A stretch of 64,000 bases of DNA from Candidatus Dormiibacterota bacterium (lineage in GTDB: Bacteria; Chloroflexota; Dormibacteria; Aeolococcales; Aeolococcaceae), in the NCBI GenBank assembly GCA_003162415.1, contig PMOL01000009.1, positions 195,719 to 259,718 of the forward strand, read 5' to 3'. Shown here in pieces: positions 49,430 through 59,584 of the stretch. The notes beneath the pieces are model-generated. The model made no database searches, was not told the origin of the DNA, and was given only the letters and a program-made list of their open reading frames with translations. The first letter of the stretch is position 1. Each line of letters opens with the position of its first letter. The position numbers and the translations under genes are program-made.

Positions 49430-50095
49430 CTAAAGCACGACGCTTGGTCCCCTCGCCGGGTCTCCTTTCGCGTAGGAAGCAAAGACTCTCCCTATGCGCC
49501 AAATCAGCTCCCGGCCCTGCGGATCCCAGCCACGGCATTCGAACCTCAGCACCTGCCCGGGGCGCAAACGAACTCCGACTTCCGTTGTGGTCGCCACCTC
49601 AGTCGACAACCGATCTGGGGTGTTCCCGAATCCGTCCCGTATCGATTCGATAACCGGGTAGTAGGAAGCGTCTGGCGCCTGACTGCTCCGATACGCCGTC
49701 GCCCGAGACCTAATTTCGCCGGCGATGCCCTCAAGCAGCGAGCGTTCGTGTGGGAGCAACTCCCTGCTGTGCGATGGCGCGTTTCGGTAATCCTCAACCT
49801 TATCCATGAAGACCACGAACGTCTTCTTTTCTCCCAACGCGACCGCGAAGAACTGCCAGTTCTTCTCGATGATCTTCCGCAACTCATAGATGTGCGTGTA
49901 AGCGATCAACTCGTCAGGCACTACCGCGGGTGTCCGCCGTTTCCGTTCCTCTTCCAGCCGCCCCTGTAGCTCATCGATCTCGGCAGGGTCGAGCGTGCTC
50001 TGGAGCCAGTCACCCCCTCGTGCGCTGGTGAGCACGACCTTCGCCAGTTCACGAAGGTCCGTCTCTATGATCGCGATCGCCTCGCTGGGGTCCAC
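49430..50095 (-). CDS. HEPN (Swt1-like) domain protein, candidate ribonuclease effector
   Basis: ELRKIIEKNWQFFAVALGEKKTFVVFMDKVEDYRNAPSHSRELLPHERSLLEGIAGEIRSR: KNW..F and RNxxxHSR..L pattern of Swt1-type HEPN, RX4H RNase motif. Confidence 0.75.
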   Translation of the reverse strand: MDPSEAIAIIETDLRELAKVVLTSARGGDWLQSTLDPAEIDELQGRLEEERKRRTPAVVPDELIAYTHIYELRKIIEKNWQFFAVALGEKKTFVVFMDKVEDYRNAPSHSRELLPHERSLLEGIAGEIRSRATAYRSSQAPDASYYPVIESIRDGFGNTPDRLSTEVATTTEVGVRLRPGQVLRFECRGWDPQGRELIWRIGRVFASYAKGDPARGPSVVL

Positions 50096-50530
50096 TCCTC
50101 AAGTCTATGGCCGCGGTCGAGGAGCGCGAGGGGGATGGCTTGCGCATGCACGAGGTTGGTTAGGTGCGTTTGCTGCCGCGTCGCGATTTGTGGCGCGTTA
50201 GCAGGGTAAGAAGGGGCGACGCCGTCGCGGTGATGGCGTCACCGCTTCCCGTGGTTCGTTGTTTCCCCTAAGGCTGAGCGTCACGCCGCGTGCAGTCGTG
50301 CGTTCGCATTGATCGCGCTGCTCAGCGGAGCGGCAGTCGGTAGCGGAGCACGCAGCCGATACGTCACCTCCCAGGTAATGAGATGCAGGTCCGGACGGAC
50401 CGGGATGTGTTGTGGCGTCCTCGCCGGGACTGCCGCGTCCGCCTGGTTCGGCACGATCGCGTGACTCGCCGCGGCATCTAGGACTCTGGTGCGGCGGTAC
50501 CTGGCAAGGAGCGATTGTCAATAAGGGCCT

Positions 50531-51535
50531 ATGCCAACCACCGCTGGAATGAGATTCGGACGACATGGTGAAGTAGCTCTTGGTCGCCGTGCAGCGGCTG
50601 GTTGCGCAGCGGGCATGGCGGGAAGTCCTTCTTGCGCACGGCGGAGAGTCGGCTATGACACCATTCGCCGCGTGGCGGCGGAATTCGACATCGAGTTGCA
50701 ATCCGGGCGGCTCCACGCCAAGCGCTACGGGCCCAGGGATACACCACTCGTGCTCGGCGTCCCCGGCCTGACGGCGAATCTGCAGGGCTTTGAGTTCCTC
50801 GGCGAGCGGCTGGCAACCGCGGGGATCCAGTTTGTGGCGCTGGACCTGCGTGGACGCGCCCGGAGCGACGTCACCGAGGTCGGGTCGTACGGATGGGTCA
50901 AGCACGCCGCGGACCTCTTCGCTGTCGCGGATCATCTGGATGCAAAGCAGTTTTCGCTGATCGGGCATTCCATGGGAGCGGCGGTTGCGATGGCTGCTGC
51001 AGCTCAAGATGCCGCCCGGCTCACACGTGTCGTCCTCGTCGATATGTGCGGCGTCCCGGACCCATCGACCGCGGCGCCGATCGGCGCGTCGGTCGCCAGG
51101 CTCGGCACGGTTTTCCCGTCAGTCGAAGCATATCTCGACCTGTTTCGCCACAGCGGCATCATGGAGCCGTGGAGCGAGTACTGGGAGGACTACTTTCGGT
51201 ATGAATTGCAACCAGTCGATGGTGGTGTCGCAGCACGAACGAGTCGGGCGGCGGTGATGGAGGATGTGATGTTCGGGGCCGGAGCCTGCGCTTTCGACGA
51301 TGCCGCTGGGGTGTATGGGCTCTGGGCGTCGCTCTCCATGCCGGTGCTCCTCCTGCGTGCGACGCGCGAGATGATCCTCGGCACCGGATTCATCCTGTCG
51401 AAGCGCGACCGGGATCGGTTCCCCGTTATGGTCGAATCGGCGACGGCGGTCGACATCGACGCGAATCACTACACCATCGCCACCAGCGAAGCGGCTGCGA
51501 GCGCGATCATCCGGTTCCTCGAGCCCACGCACTGA
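50531..51535 (+). CDS. Alpha/beta hydrolase (start uncertain, likely internal)
   Basis: LGVPGLTANLQGFEFLGERLA, LDLRGRARSD, FSLIGHSMGAAVAMAAA, IDANHYTI. Confidence 0.88.
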   Translation: MPTTAGMRFGRHGEVALGRRAAAGCAAGMAGSPSCARRRVGYDTIRRVAAEFDIELQSGRLHAKRYGPRDTPLVLGVPGLTANLQGFEFLGERLATAGIQFVALDLRGRARSDVTEVGSYGWVKHAADLFAVADHLDAKQFSLIGHSMGAAVAMAAAAQDAARLTRVVLVDMCGVPDPSTAAPIGASVARLGTVFPSVEAYLDLFRHSGIMEPWSEYWEDYFRYELQPVDGGVAARTSRAAVMEDVMFGAGACAFDDAAGVYGLWASLSMPVLLLRATREMILGTGFILSKRDRDRFPVMVESATAVDIDANHYTIATSEAAASAIIRFLEPTH

Positions 51536-51972
51536 TTCAGAAGTCAGCCGGCTGGCCCGGCACACAGTGCACATGCGATTGTTTTCCAGTGGTACGAGAC
51601 AGCGATCTTTATCGGCGCAGCGCTCGTCCTCGTTGGACTCTGTTCTGGTGGCTGCGTCATCGCGTCACCAGAGGGCGGTACCCCCCTTCCAACTCACCTC
51701 TTCGGGTATCACGTCGTGTCCGTGTGCGCGCCTAGGCAGGGATGAAAGCAGTCGCTTTCACCCCGTCACCGTGCGGCGTTGCCTGCGCTACTACCTCGAT
51801 GCCACGACCGGAAAGCAAATCGCCGGGTCAATCTGGTGATGTCGACGGATACCCATCCGGATTGCAGTGGGAACCAGCGTCTCCGAGCTCTGGCCGAAGA
51901 GTACGTCCCGAAGGTTGCCGGCCGAAGGCAAGCGTGCCGTAGAGCAGCACTGGAGCAAACTCGCCGACTGGG

Positions 51973-52422
51973 TCAGTCCTGCAGACCGTCCCACGACCAC
52001 CGCGGAATGCTCAGCCCCTCCGGGACGTCGTCGGGAGACTCCGGGTAGCGCGACATGGCGGTCTGGGTGGCCCACGCGAAGTAGTCGAGCAAAACCCGCC
52101 GGAGTGGTTCGGCCGTCAGCCCAACGTCCTCCAAAGCCTGCTCAAAACAAGCAATCGCCCTGCGGTCCATCTCCTCATGTGGGCCGCCGTTGCCGCTGTG
52201 GATCCGCACGACCGACGTCTCGTCTCCAAAGGCCTCGGAGTACGTGACGGGCCCCCCGAGGGCCTCACCCCAGTACGCCGCGAGCCGCTCGCTGTGCTGA
52301 GGATGGAATCCGTGGCTGAATGCGTGACTGACTATCTCGTCGGCCATCACCCGGGAATGCCATGCCTCAGCAAGTCGTAGCAGGCCCTTGCTGCCGCCTG
52401 CGGCGTCGTAAATGCTCTGCAT
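51973..52422 (-). CDS. Truncated hemoglobin-like globin
   Basis: SIYDAAGGSKGLLRLAEAWHSRVMADEIVSHAFSHGFHPQHSERLAAYWGEALGGP...DYFAWATQTAMSRYPES. Confidence 0.85.
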   Translation of the reverse strand: MQSIYDAAGGSKGLLRLAEAWHSRVMADEIVSHAFSHGFHPQHSERLAAYWGEALGGPVTYSEAFGDETSVVRIHSGNGGPHEEMDRRAIACFEQALEDVGLTAEPLRRVLLDYFAWATQTAMSRYPESPDDVPEGLSIPRWSWDGLQD

Positions 52423-52468
52423 GTCGCCAAGTATGCCAGGGTCCAATTTGGTGCCCGGTGATCACGGA

Positions 52469-52870
52469 TCAGCTACTCGCATTCGATTGCACCTGCACCG
52501 GAACCTCGCCAGGAGCGGTTGCCTCGGCTTGCCGCAATGCCTCGAGATCGAAGAGTAGTGGGTCGACCTCAGTGCCGACGCTGTGCACCGCGGCGGCAGG
52601 GATCACGTACGACGTTCCGTTGGCTTCGAATGTGGCGAGAGGTGTGGCGGAAGCCGAGGGGGCGGCCGTGAGCGAGATCCTCCCATCGCTGCCTGTGGTC
52701 TCGAGAATGCGTTGGCCGGTGACTAACGTGACCAAAGTGGCGGTCTGTGCGGGGGCCACCGCCACGCTGGCGACGAGGTTGGCGGTTGCGGGCGACGCGC
52801 TCGCGAGCATTACGAGCGTCCCTGATCCGAACAGTGCCAAAAGTGTCCGAATCTTGTGGCAATGGATCAC
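52469..52870 (-). CDS. Secreted protein resembling only the N-terminal prodomain of actinobacterial S8 (subtilisin-like) peptidases
   Basis: VTLVTGQRILETTGSDGRISLTAAP...GTSYVIPAAAVHSVGTEVDPLLFDLEAL, no catalytic domain before the stop. Confidence 0.55.
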   Translation of the reverse strand: MIHCHKIRTLLALFGSGTLVMLASASPATANLVASVAVAPAQTATLVTLVTGQRILETTGSDGRISLTAAPSASATPLATFEANGTSYVIPAAAVHSVGTEVDPLLFDLEALRQAEATAPGEVPVQVQSNASS

Positions 52871-53088
52871 GGCATCTCCCTATTTAGCGGGGCTGACGGC
52901 TTTCCTGTACCCGGTCTCATGCGGAGGAACAACGATGACCCGGCCGAAGAGGGCGGCGAGGCGATTTCGCCCGCGATGCAGTCGGCAAACCGCAATTTCA
53001 GTGCAGCGGATGACAAGCCCGCGAGCGGCGCGGTGAGATCCCGGGACGATCAGACGAATCGAGCCGTACATCACGCTACTGATCGAAG

Positions 53089-53787
53089 CTAAGGGCAGGC
53101 GATTTGACCTACTGCATTGACGGTGGCGCCATTTCCTTGGCCTTGATCAGGCGTCAACACAATATCGAAGATCGCGATGTGTCCAGCCTTGAAGGTTGTG
53201 ACCCCGACCCCAATCGAGCCATAGAAACCGTAGCCTCCGAGTTTCGATTTGAACAGTGAGGCTGTGGTTTCATCGTTCGGGACCGCCGCCCCCGGTTCGG
53301 CCGGGTTGTCCTGGCTGATCACCAAGGAGTAATACTCACCGTTGAGCAGCCCGCCCGCCTCAATGCTGGCTGGAACTTGGCCCGGCGCCGGCTGCCCTGG
53401 GGGAGCTGAAGCGGCTGGGAAACCCGGCGAACATACCCTCGAGGTCACGCGCATGGTGCCTGAGACTGCCCCTGTGAAGGTCACCGTCGTGGTGGGCACA
53501 GACGGCGTTGGCTGCGAACTCACCTGCGCCGCCGGTCCCGGGGCGTTCGGCCCGTGGGGCGCTGCAGGTCCTGGGGTGACGCGACCCAAGTGTGCCGCCA
53601 AGCCCACGACCGCTGCAGCAATGGCAACGGCCACGACGAGTGCCCCGGTCGCGAACGTGGCGAACAAGCGGCGCGTAGCCCGCTCCTTGAACCCATTCAT
53701 AGTCATGTCCTCCAACGTCGCGGTCAGCGGCTGCTGCGAGATGTGGGCGTAGAACGTCTCGAGTTGCTCGTCGATCCGGTCAGTCAT
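53089..53787 (-). CDS. TM-anchored hypothetical protein, putative anti-sigma factor
   Basis: Overlaps the 3' end of the upstream ECF sigma gene; short cytoplasmic N-terminus and one TM. Confidence 0.6.
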   Translation of the reverse strand: MTDRIDEQLETFYAHISQQPLTATLEDMTMNGFKERATRRLFATFATGALVVAVAIAAAVVGLAAHLGRVTPGPAAPHGPNAPGPAAQVSSQPTPSVPTTTVTFTGAVSGTMRVTSRVCSPGFPAASAPPGQPAPGQVPASIEAGGLLNGEYYSLVISQDNPAEPGAAVPNDETTASLFKSKLGGYGFYGSIGVGVTTFKAGHIAIFDIVLTPDQGQGNGATVNAVGQIACP

Positions 53788-54316
53788 GGGTCATACCCTC
53801 TCGCAGTGTTGTGAGGCCTCGAGCGATGTGTGTGCGGACTGTGCCCGCGCTGCACCCCATAAGCTCGGCGCACTCGTCGATTGTGTAACCGTGTCCCTTG
53901 GTCAGCGTGAGTGCGGCGCGCTGCCGAAGCGACAAGCGAGAATAGATCCGGCTCAGGTCCAGCATCGCTGGATCGATCGCCGGCACGTTGGGGGCGTGCA
54001 TGTTCGCTGGCAGGTCGCGTTGCGTGAAGAAACCGCGCCGCGTCAGCGCCCGCCGTCGACTGATGCAGTGATTGACGCAAATGCGTGCCGCCCAGGCAAA
54101 CCGATCACCGTACCCAGCCGAGCTAAGCCATGCCCTCCACGAGCGAATCAGCGCCTCCTGAACCGCGTCCTCCGCCTCGCCGCGATCTCGGAGGATGCCC
54201 AACGCGATGGCAAAGAGCCGGTGACGCTGACGAAACACGATCTGCTCAAAGGCCAGCTCATCCTGCAGCGTGCGTTCACTGGACGCGGTCAAGCGCATCT
54301 CCATCTCGGACGCCAT
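53780..54316 (-). CDS. ECF RNA polymerase sigma factor
   Basis: DRGEAEDAVQEALIRSWRAW; SRLSLRQRAALTLTKGHGYTIDECAELMGCSAGTVRTHIARGLTTLRE. Confidence 0.88.
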   Translation of the reverse strand: MASEMEMRLTASSERTLQDELAFEQIVFRQRHRLFAIALGILRDRGEAEDAVQEALIRSWRAWLSSAGYGDRFAWAARICVNHCISRRRALTRRGFFTQRDLPANMHAPNVPAIDPAMLDLSRIYSRLSLRQRAALTLTKGHGYTIDECAELMGCSAGTVRTHIARGLTTLREGMTHD

Positions 54317-54706
54317 ATCAAGTAACACGCACCAGGGGTCGATTCTGCTGACATGCACGCGTTGGTCCGACTTCCCGTCGACACTGGCGAAGCTCAGCCG
54401 ATCCGAGATGAGCGGGCCGCGCGGCAGCCACCTCGATCCGTTCGAGTTTTGTGAAGGCGTGGCGGGCATGTATCAGGTTCAACTGGTGTGCGCTTAGCAC
54501 TCAGAATTGGCATGCATTGGCGCGCAAAGGCGGTTAAGACACAACTTCCGTCACGCGTGTTTCGCAGCTTCCGTGAGTTCAAGTCCCGGGTAGTGGTGTG
54601 AATTCGGTGGAGTTTTCACAACGTCGGTGAGTTAGGCAACGAGGCCCTCGGTGAGCGGTTGGTGAGAAACGCTGGGCCGTCGCGGTGCAGCAACCGCGCC
54701 ATTTGA

Positions 54707-54904
54707 TTGCTGACTGAAGTGTCGAGGTCCCTCCTCCGAAGGTCGCGGCGATCGGTAGTGGCTGCGGCTTTGGGGGCGTCCATCGCCGCGGCGCTCCACT
54801 TCGTCACCAACCCAGGCAATGCGCTATTGGGCGCCACCATCGCGGCACTGATCGGTGCGATCCACGGGCGCCCGCCGCGCAGCAATCGAGGACGGGAGTC
54901 GTGA
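54707..54904 (+). pseudogene. Possible AzlC C-terminal remnant
   Basis: VVAAALGASIAAALHFVTNPGNALLGATIAALIGAIHG resembles the last helices of AzlC; the rest of the gene is missing; GTGA overlap with the azlD-like ORF. Confidence 0.5.
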
Positions 54905-55209
54905 AGCTGTGGCTGCCTGTGCTCATGGTCACCGTCGCGAACTGGGTCATGAAGGCCAGCGGACCGCTCGCGCTCGGGGATCGTCAACTGCCGCCTACCG
55001 TCGTCGACGTCACGAGCCTGATGGCGCCAGTCCTGCTCGCCGGGCTGATCGTCATTGACCTCGGCGGTGCAGCGTGGAGCCAACTCAACTGGCAGCAGGT
55101 GGTCGGTGTGGGCGTGGCGGGTCTCGCGCGTGTCTTCATAGCACCCATGTTGCTCGCCGTTGTCTGCGGCATCGCCGCCACTGCCTTCCTGCGACTCTTC
55201 GGCACTTGA
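54901..55209 (+). CDS. AzlD-like branched-chain amino acid transport small subunit
   Basis: ~100 aa, 3-4 TM segments, LPVLMVTVANWVMKASGPLALG...APVLLAGLIVIDL. Confidence 0.7.
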   Translation: MKLWLPVLMVTVANWVMKASGPLALGDRQLPPTVVDVTSLMAPVLLAGLIVIDLGGAAWSQLNWQQVVGVGVAGLARVFIAPMLLAVVCGIAATAFLRLFGT

Positions 55210-55370
55210 CCAGCTTCGCCTACATTTTGGCCGCCCAATGGGAGTGAGAATGTGGGGACCGGCGGCCGCTGCTCCCAAGTGCGAGGAGCCACGGACACGC
55301 CAGCGTGCCATTAACACACCAGAGCCCAGAGGCGAGTGGGGAAGATCCGCTATCGCGTCGCTGCGCTGGT

Positions 55371-56174
55371 TCAGGTTCCGAGGTCGAGCGGTGACACTGC
55401 TGCGCAACCGAGCGTTGCGCCGGTTAGTAACGAGCGCGCGGTCGGCGTCAGTCGGAGCCTCTGCGGCCGGCCCTTTAGACCGGGAGCATCAGCCGACGAG
55501 AGCTCGAGGGCGGTGTGATCCGCACTCGAGCGCAGTTCGGAGCTGGCATCAGCGAAGCCCGCGAACCAAACAAACACGTTCTCGTTCTCGCGTACTGGCA
55601 GAGCGGGGAAGTTGTTCGGGCTATGGTTAGTCACGAACAAAGCCAGTACCGTAGCGCCGGCGTCGATGAGCACCGGCGTCACCTCCCGAAAGAAGTAGTC
55701 GACAAAGGCGTTCTCCGCGGTGGCATCCAGGGAGTAGACGGTGGCAACTACAAGCCCGCTTCCATGTCCGTTGGTGCCACGAGGCGGGCGGGCATCCACG
55801 CCGTGTGAGAATCCGGACCCCGGTTGCGCCGGGCGGAGGAGCAGTACGTTGTCCGAGTCGATCATGGTGGCGTGAGCAGCTTCACGGTGGTCCCTCCAAA
55901 CCGGCCCGCCATAGAAAGCCTTCAAACCTTCAGCCCGGGTGGCCATGTCGCGAAATCCGCGCAACCAGACGAATCGATCTGGGTCATCAACATCGCGGAA
56001 TTGGCCGATCACCTGCATCCCGAGTGCCTCTTGACTCTCGATGAACTCACGATCGAAAAGATCGATGAGGACATCGCGCTTGCCCGCGTGCAGGGTGTAT
56101 TGGCGGAGCTCGACGACCGTTGACAAGGTCGCCTCGGGTGTCGACTCAGAGAGTTGACGGTCGATCGACGTCAT
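55371..56174 (-). CDS. NIPSNAP family protein
   Basis: VVELRQYTLHAGKRDVLIDLFDREFIESQEALGMQVIGQFRDVDDPDRFVWLRGF. Confidence 0.88.
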   Translation of the reverse strand: MTSIDRQLSESTPEATLSTVVELRQYTLHAGKRDVLIDLFDREFIESQEALGMQVIGQFRDVDDPDRFVWLRGFRDMATRAEGLKAFYGGPVWRDHREAAHATMIDSDNVLLLRPAQPGSGFSHGVDARPPRGTNGHGSGLVVATVYSLDATAENAFVDYFFREVTPVLIDAGATVLALFVTNHSPNNFPALPVRENENVFVWFAGFADASSELRSSADHTALELSSADAPGLKGRPQRLRLTPTARSLLTGATLGCAAVSPLDLGT

Positions 56175-56779
56175 TACCGCGGTGTGCCTGTCGTCGGTTC
56201 AGCCTCAATGCTGACTTCGAGCGTGCTGGTCACGAAGGAATGATTAGCGATGGCTCGCATCCTATTCTCGCCGTATCCGGACAGGTCGCAGCGGAGGCGT
56301 CTGATCAGTGGTTCAAGAGCGTGGATGGTCGGGCACCCCAGCGTATGGAGCTCGAACCTGACCTTGGCGCGGTTCGCGGTCAGCCCCAAGCCAAGGCCCA
56401 CTCGAGATAGGCAATGGGGCGCCTGATGCGGTTTATCGTCATACCTCCCGGAAACCTGCGAGGTCAGCCTCGCGCACCCGAGCGTACAACGTTGTTCCTT
56501 GAGCAACCTGTGCGCAGAGCACCACCGTGACCGGGCTGAGGTTGGTGCCGCATTTCGGGACGGGACGACGTTCGTGGTGCTCAGCTTTCAGCGCGAACGG
56601 TCCGATGCGATCGCCCGCTTGACGCGGTTCGCCAAGCGTGAGATGCGCTCCTGGTCCGACGATGTGCTCCCGCTACCGGCGAAGGACTACCAGCGCCGGA
56701 GGGCTCGACTGGCCGCTGACTTCGAGAGGTCTTCGCTAAAGGACCTCGAATTCCGCGCTGTGGAGCCGATCGCGAACGA

Positions 56780-57520
56780 TCAGGAACTGATGATCAGGGT
56801 AGTTCCAATCGTCGCCCACGAGTACAGCCATTGCATGGTCGCCGTAGGAATGTGTATGCAGCCGTGGCTCGCGAAGCTGCCGTTCTCGCTATTCGGCCCA
56901 AACGCAGACGGGGGTTCCCACGGGGCGCTATGCAGGAAGAATCCACCGCCGGCGAACTCCATCGCATATTGAGCGTTCTCCGGGGCGTAGTAGGAGGGCG
57001 ACGACTTCGGCCACGGCGAATAGAACCTAATCGGCGAGTACTTGGCAAAGATGTGGTAGATCCCGGTCGGTGTTCGCAAGGCCGCCCGACCGGTGGTGAT
57101 CAGCGACGCGCCTAGCTCGCATCCGTCGCGGTAGAAGACGATCTCTTGGGTGGCGAGATCGACGGCCATCACTTTGCCGGGAGGCTCATCGTGACGACAC
57201 CGAGAGGCGCTCAGCGCAGCCTGCGTGGACTTGAAGGCCGACGTGTTCTGCTCGGCGAGCGCGGCGCTGGTCGCAGTGTTGTCGGCATGGTGAAGGGCTG
57301 TAGCCTCACCACGCTGGCCCGTGGCAGCGTGTCCTTCGAACGGAAGGTGTGCGCCGCTGTCAGGCGCGCGCACCTGGGCTATGGCGCTCGCGTTGACGCA
57401 GATCCCTGCAATGACCAGAGCGACGACGCCAACGCAGCCCAGCAGCCAGTGGATCGTGTGCTGGAGTCGGTTGGGAGCTGGTTTTGGTTTGATCATGGTC
57501 GCTCGTACAACCTTCTTCAC
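56780..57520 (-). CDS. L,D-transpeptidase (YkuD domain)
   Basis: VMAVDLATQEIVFYRDG, TPTGIYHIFAKYSP, FFLHSAPW, SFASHGCIHIPTATMQWLY. Confidence 0.85.
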   Translation of the reverse strand: MKKVVRATMIKPKPAPNRLQHTIHWLLGCVGVVALVIAGICVNASAIAQVRAPDSGAHLPFEGHAATGQRGEATALHHADNTATSAALAEQNTSAFKSTQAALSASRCRHDEPPGKVMAVDLATQEIVFYRDGCELGASLITTGRAALRTPTGIYHIFAKYSPIRFYSPWPKSSPSYYAPENAQYAMEFAGGGFFLHSAPWEPPSAFGPNSENGSFASHGCIHIPTATMQWLYSWATIGTTLIISS

Positions 57521-57729
57521 GCAGTCAATCTCACGACGCTTGATCCCGCGTACAGATCTTTTGACCGCGAGATGGCGCGATCGATTCGGAGCTCCGCGGT
57601 TCGGGTCGCTGCTTCTGCGCGTAACTTGTTGGTGGAGGCGACCGGTGCCAAGCGGGCAGAGCCGCCGGCACCCCGGTGTTGCCCCTTGCGCTGATCCACA
57701 AAGAGATCGCGCAGAGGTGGCTCAGCGGC

Positions 57730-58446
57730 TCAGCCGCACGCTCCACTGCAGGCGCCGGCGGGTCCGATCGGGGTGCTGGGGATGCCTGCGGCAGCGATGG
57801 ATTCGACCTGATTGGTCGACAGTCCGGTTGCCGTCAGAACCAGATCGATAGTGGTGCCGAGGCTGTCGATCGTTCCGTTCGGCGAGACCGTATGGATGTA
57901 CAGGTCCGCAGGAATGGCCACATACAGGGTCGTAATACCTGTTGATGCATCAGTGACGAGGGATCCTCGGTAGTCGCCAACCGTCACAGGCACGGAGCTG
58001 GCTGGAGCGCTGGCACTGCTGGCCAGAAATACGTCCATGCATCCCCCCGACTCCGACGCGGCAGTAGCGAACGAAGTTCCGACGAACTGCAACCCGCCCG
58101 GTGCGGGCACGCAGGCTGCTTCAGTCGGTTTGAACCCGGCAGGGAGTGGGATCGTGACATCGGCAAGTCGCATGCTCTGCCCACTGACGGTCGACCCGGA
58201 AGCCACTGGTGGCTCGGCTCGGTGGGTTGGCTGGTGGGCGACCGTCGAGCCGGTCCCGATGACGAATCCTACAGCGCCTAGTCCGACTCCGACCACGGCT
58301 GCGCCAAGAGCAGAGACGAGCCGCCGACGTGGGCCGCGGGCGTGGTAGTTGTGCTGGCGGAGCCGATCGCCGATGCGCGGAAGTACGTCGTCAGCGCACT
58401 GAGCGAGCGCTGCACGTAGGTCAGTCTCGAATTCGTCGGTCATCAT
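57730..58446 (-). CDS. TM-anchored protein coupled to an ECF sigma factor (putative anti-sigma)
   Basis: ATGA overlap with 58443; cytoplasmic N-terminus, one TM, extracellular domain. Confidence 0.65.
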   Translation of the reverse strand: MMTDEFETDLRAALAQCADDVLPRIGDRLRQHNYHARGPRRRLVSALGAAVVGVGLGAVGFVIGTGSTVAHQPTHRAEPPVASGSTVSGQSMRLADVTIPLPAGFKPTEAACVPAPGGLQFVGTSFATAASESGGCMDVFLASSASAPASSVPVTVGDYRGSLVTDASTGITTLYVAIPADLYIHTVSPNGTIDSLGTTIDLVLTATGLSTNQVESIAAAGIPSTPIGPAGACSGACG

Positions 58447-59021
58447 GAGGTGGTTCTCCTTCTGTCGTTTGCAGAGGCTGTGACATATGAGACGGGGTGA
58501 TCGTTGAAGTTCAGCGCCGCGCGAAGGCGGGCGAGGCCGCGAGATGCAGTGCTCTTGACGGTGCCGACTGAGCAGCCAAGAAGCCCTGCGACCTCGGTTT
58601 CAGGAAGGTCCTCCCAGTAGCGGAGCACGATCACGGCACGCTGTTGCGGTGGAAGCGTTGCCAGGGCCAAGCGGAAGTCCGAGCGCGCGTCGATTCCACG
58701 AATTACTCGGTTCGCCGTCTCGTCCGCGTATTCCTCGAGCGCACCGTTGCTGGACTCGAGTTCGTTCCTGCGACGCTTCCGGCCTTCCTGACCATCGATC
58801 ACGAGGTTGACCAGGATTCGCCGGGCGTAGGCTGCGGGATGATCCATCGAGCGCACGCGGTTCCAGCGGCGAGCAGTTCGTAGCAAGGTCTCTTGAACGA
58901 GGTCTTCGGTCTCTGAGAGATCACAGGTCATCAGGTAGCCGGTCCGGATGAGATCGTTGGTGACCTCGGCCACGAACGACTCGAATCGACGTTGTTCCTG
59001 CCCTCTGGTGAACCAGTCCAT
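58443..59021 (-). CDS. ECF sigma factor (SigE family)
   Basis: FESFVAEVTNDLIRTGYLMTCDLSETEDLVQETLLRTARRWNRV; LPPQQRAVIVLRYWEDLPETEVAGLLGCSVGTVKSTASRGLARLR. Confidence 0.92.
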   Translation of the reverse strand: MDWFTRGQEQRRFESFVAEVTNDLIRTGYLMTCDLSETEDLVQETLLRTARRWNRVRSMDHPAAYARRILVNLVIDGQEGRKRRRNELESSNGALEEYADETANRVIRGIDARSDFRLALATLPPQQRAVIVLRYWEDLPETEVAGLLGCSVGTVKSTASRGLARLRAALNFNDHPVSYVTASANDRRRTTS

Positions 59022-59584
59022 ATCTACTCCCGTCGTTAGCGGCTCTGTACCGTCTACCTAAGCTAAACCCTCCCAGGCAGCACAAAGGTTGAGTCGGTTC
59101 AAAGACCAGGGACTACCCGCGATCCGGAAGCAACGGTCATCCATGCACCCCCGATGCTCGAGCTGCACTGGGCGGCGGAAGCCGGCAAGCGCGGAAGGAA
59201 TCGCCAAAGAACGCGCAGAACCTCAAGGCGCGGCTCGACAGCCGGAACTAGGGCGGGTCGCCTTCTACATCCCAAAGGAGTTGTGCGAGCTTGGGCGACG
59301 CGTCGCCTGGCTCGGAGACCACTTGCGGGCAGCACTCTCGCTCACCCTGGCATACCGCTTTCACACCAGAGCCCGGTCGATAGCCTCGTCGCCCGGCGCG
59401 GCACGCACGAGGTCGTTCGGCTCACCGGCGAACTGGTGTCCTTCACCTCGACGCGCCATGCACAAGGCTGTTGTGTGACGACACCCGCGGATTGCTGTGC
59501 CGGCTCCTCGGCTGCGTGCCGGCTCCGAGCGTCACAACGCGGCCTGTGAGCCGCGCCAGAGGGCGGGGGAAGTAATCGCGACGG

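Noticed and set aside
51591-51750. Lipoprotein-like frame WYETAIFIGAALVLVGLCSGGCVIASPEGG...
   Set aside because: Hydrophobic and lipobox-like, but no canonical start codon in frame; not supportable as a gene.
59089-59549. ORFs 59089..59478 and 59154..59549
   Set aside because: Overlapping frames without recognisable motifs or start signals; likely spurious.
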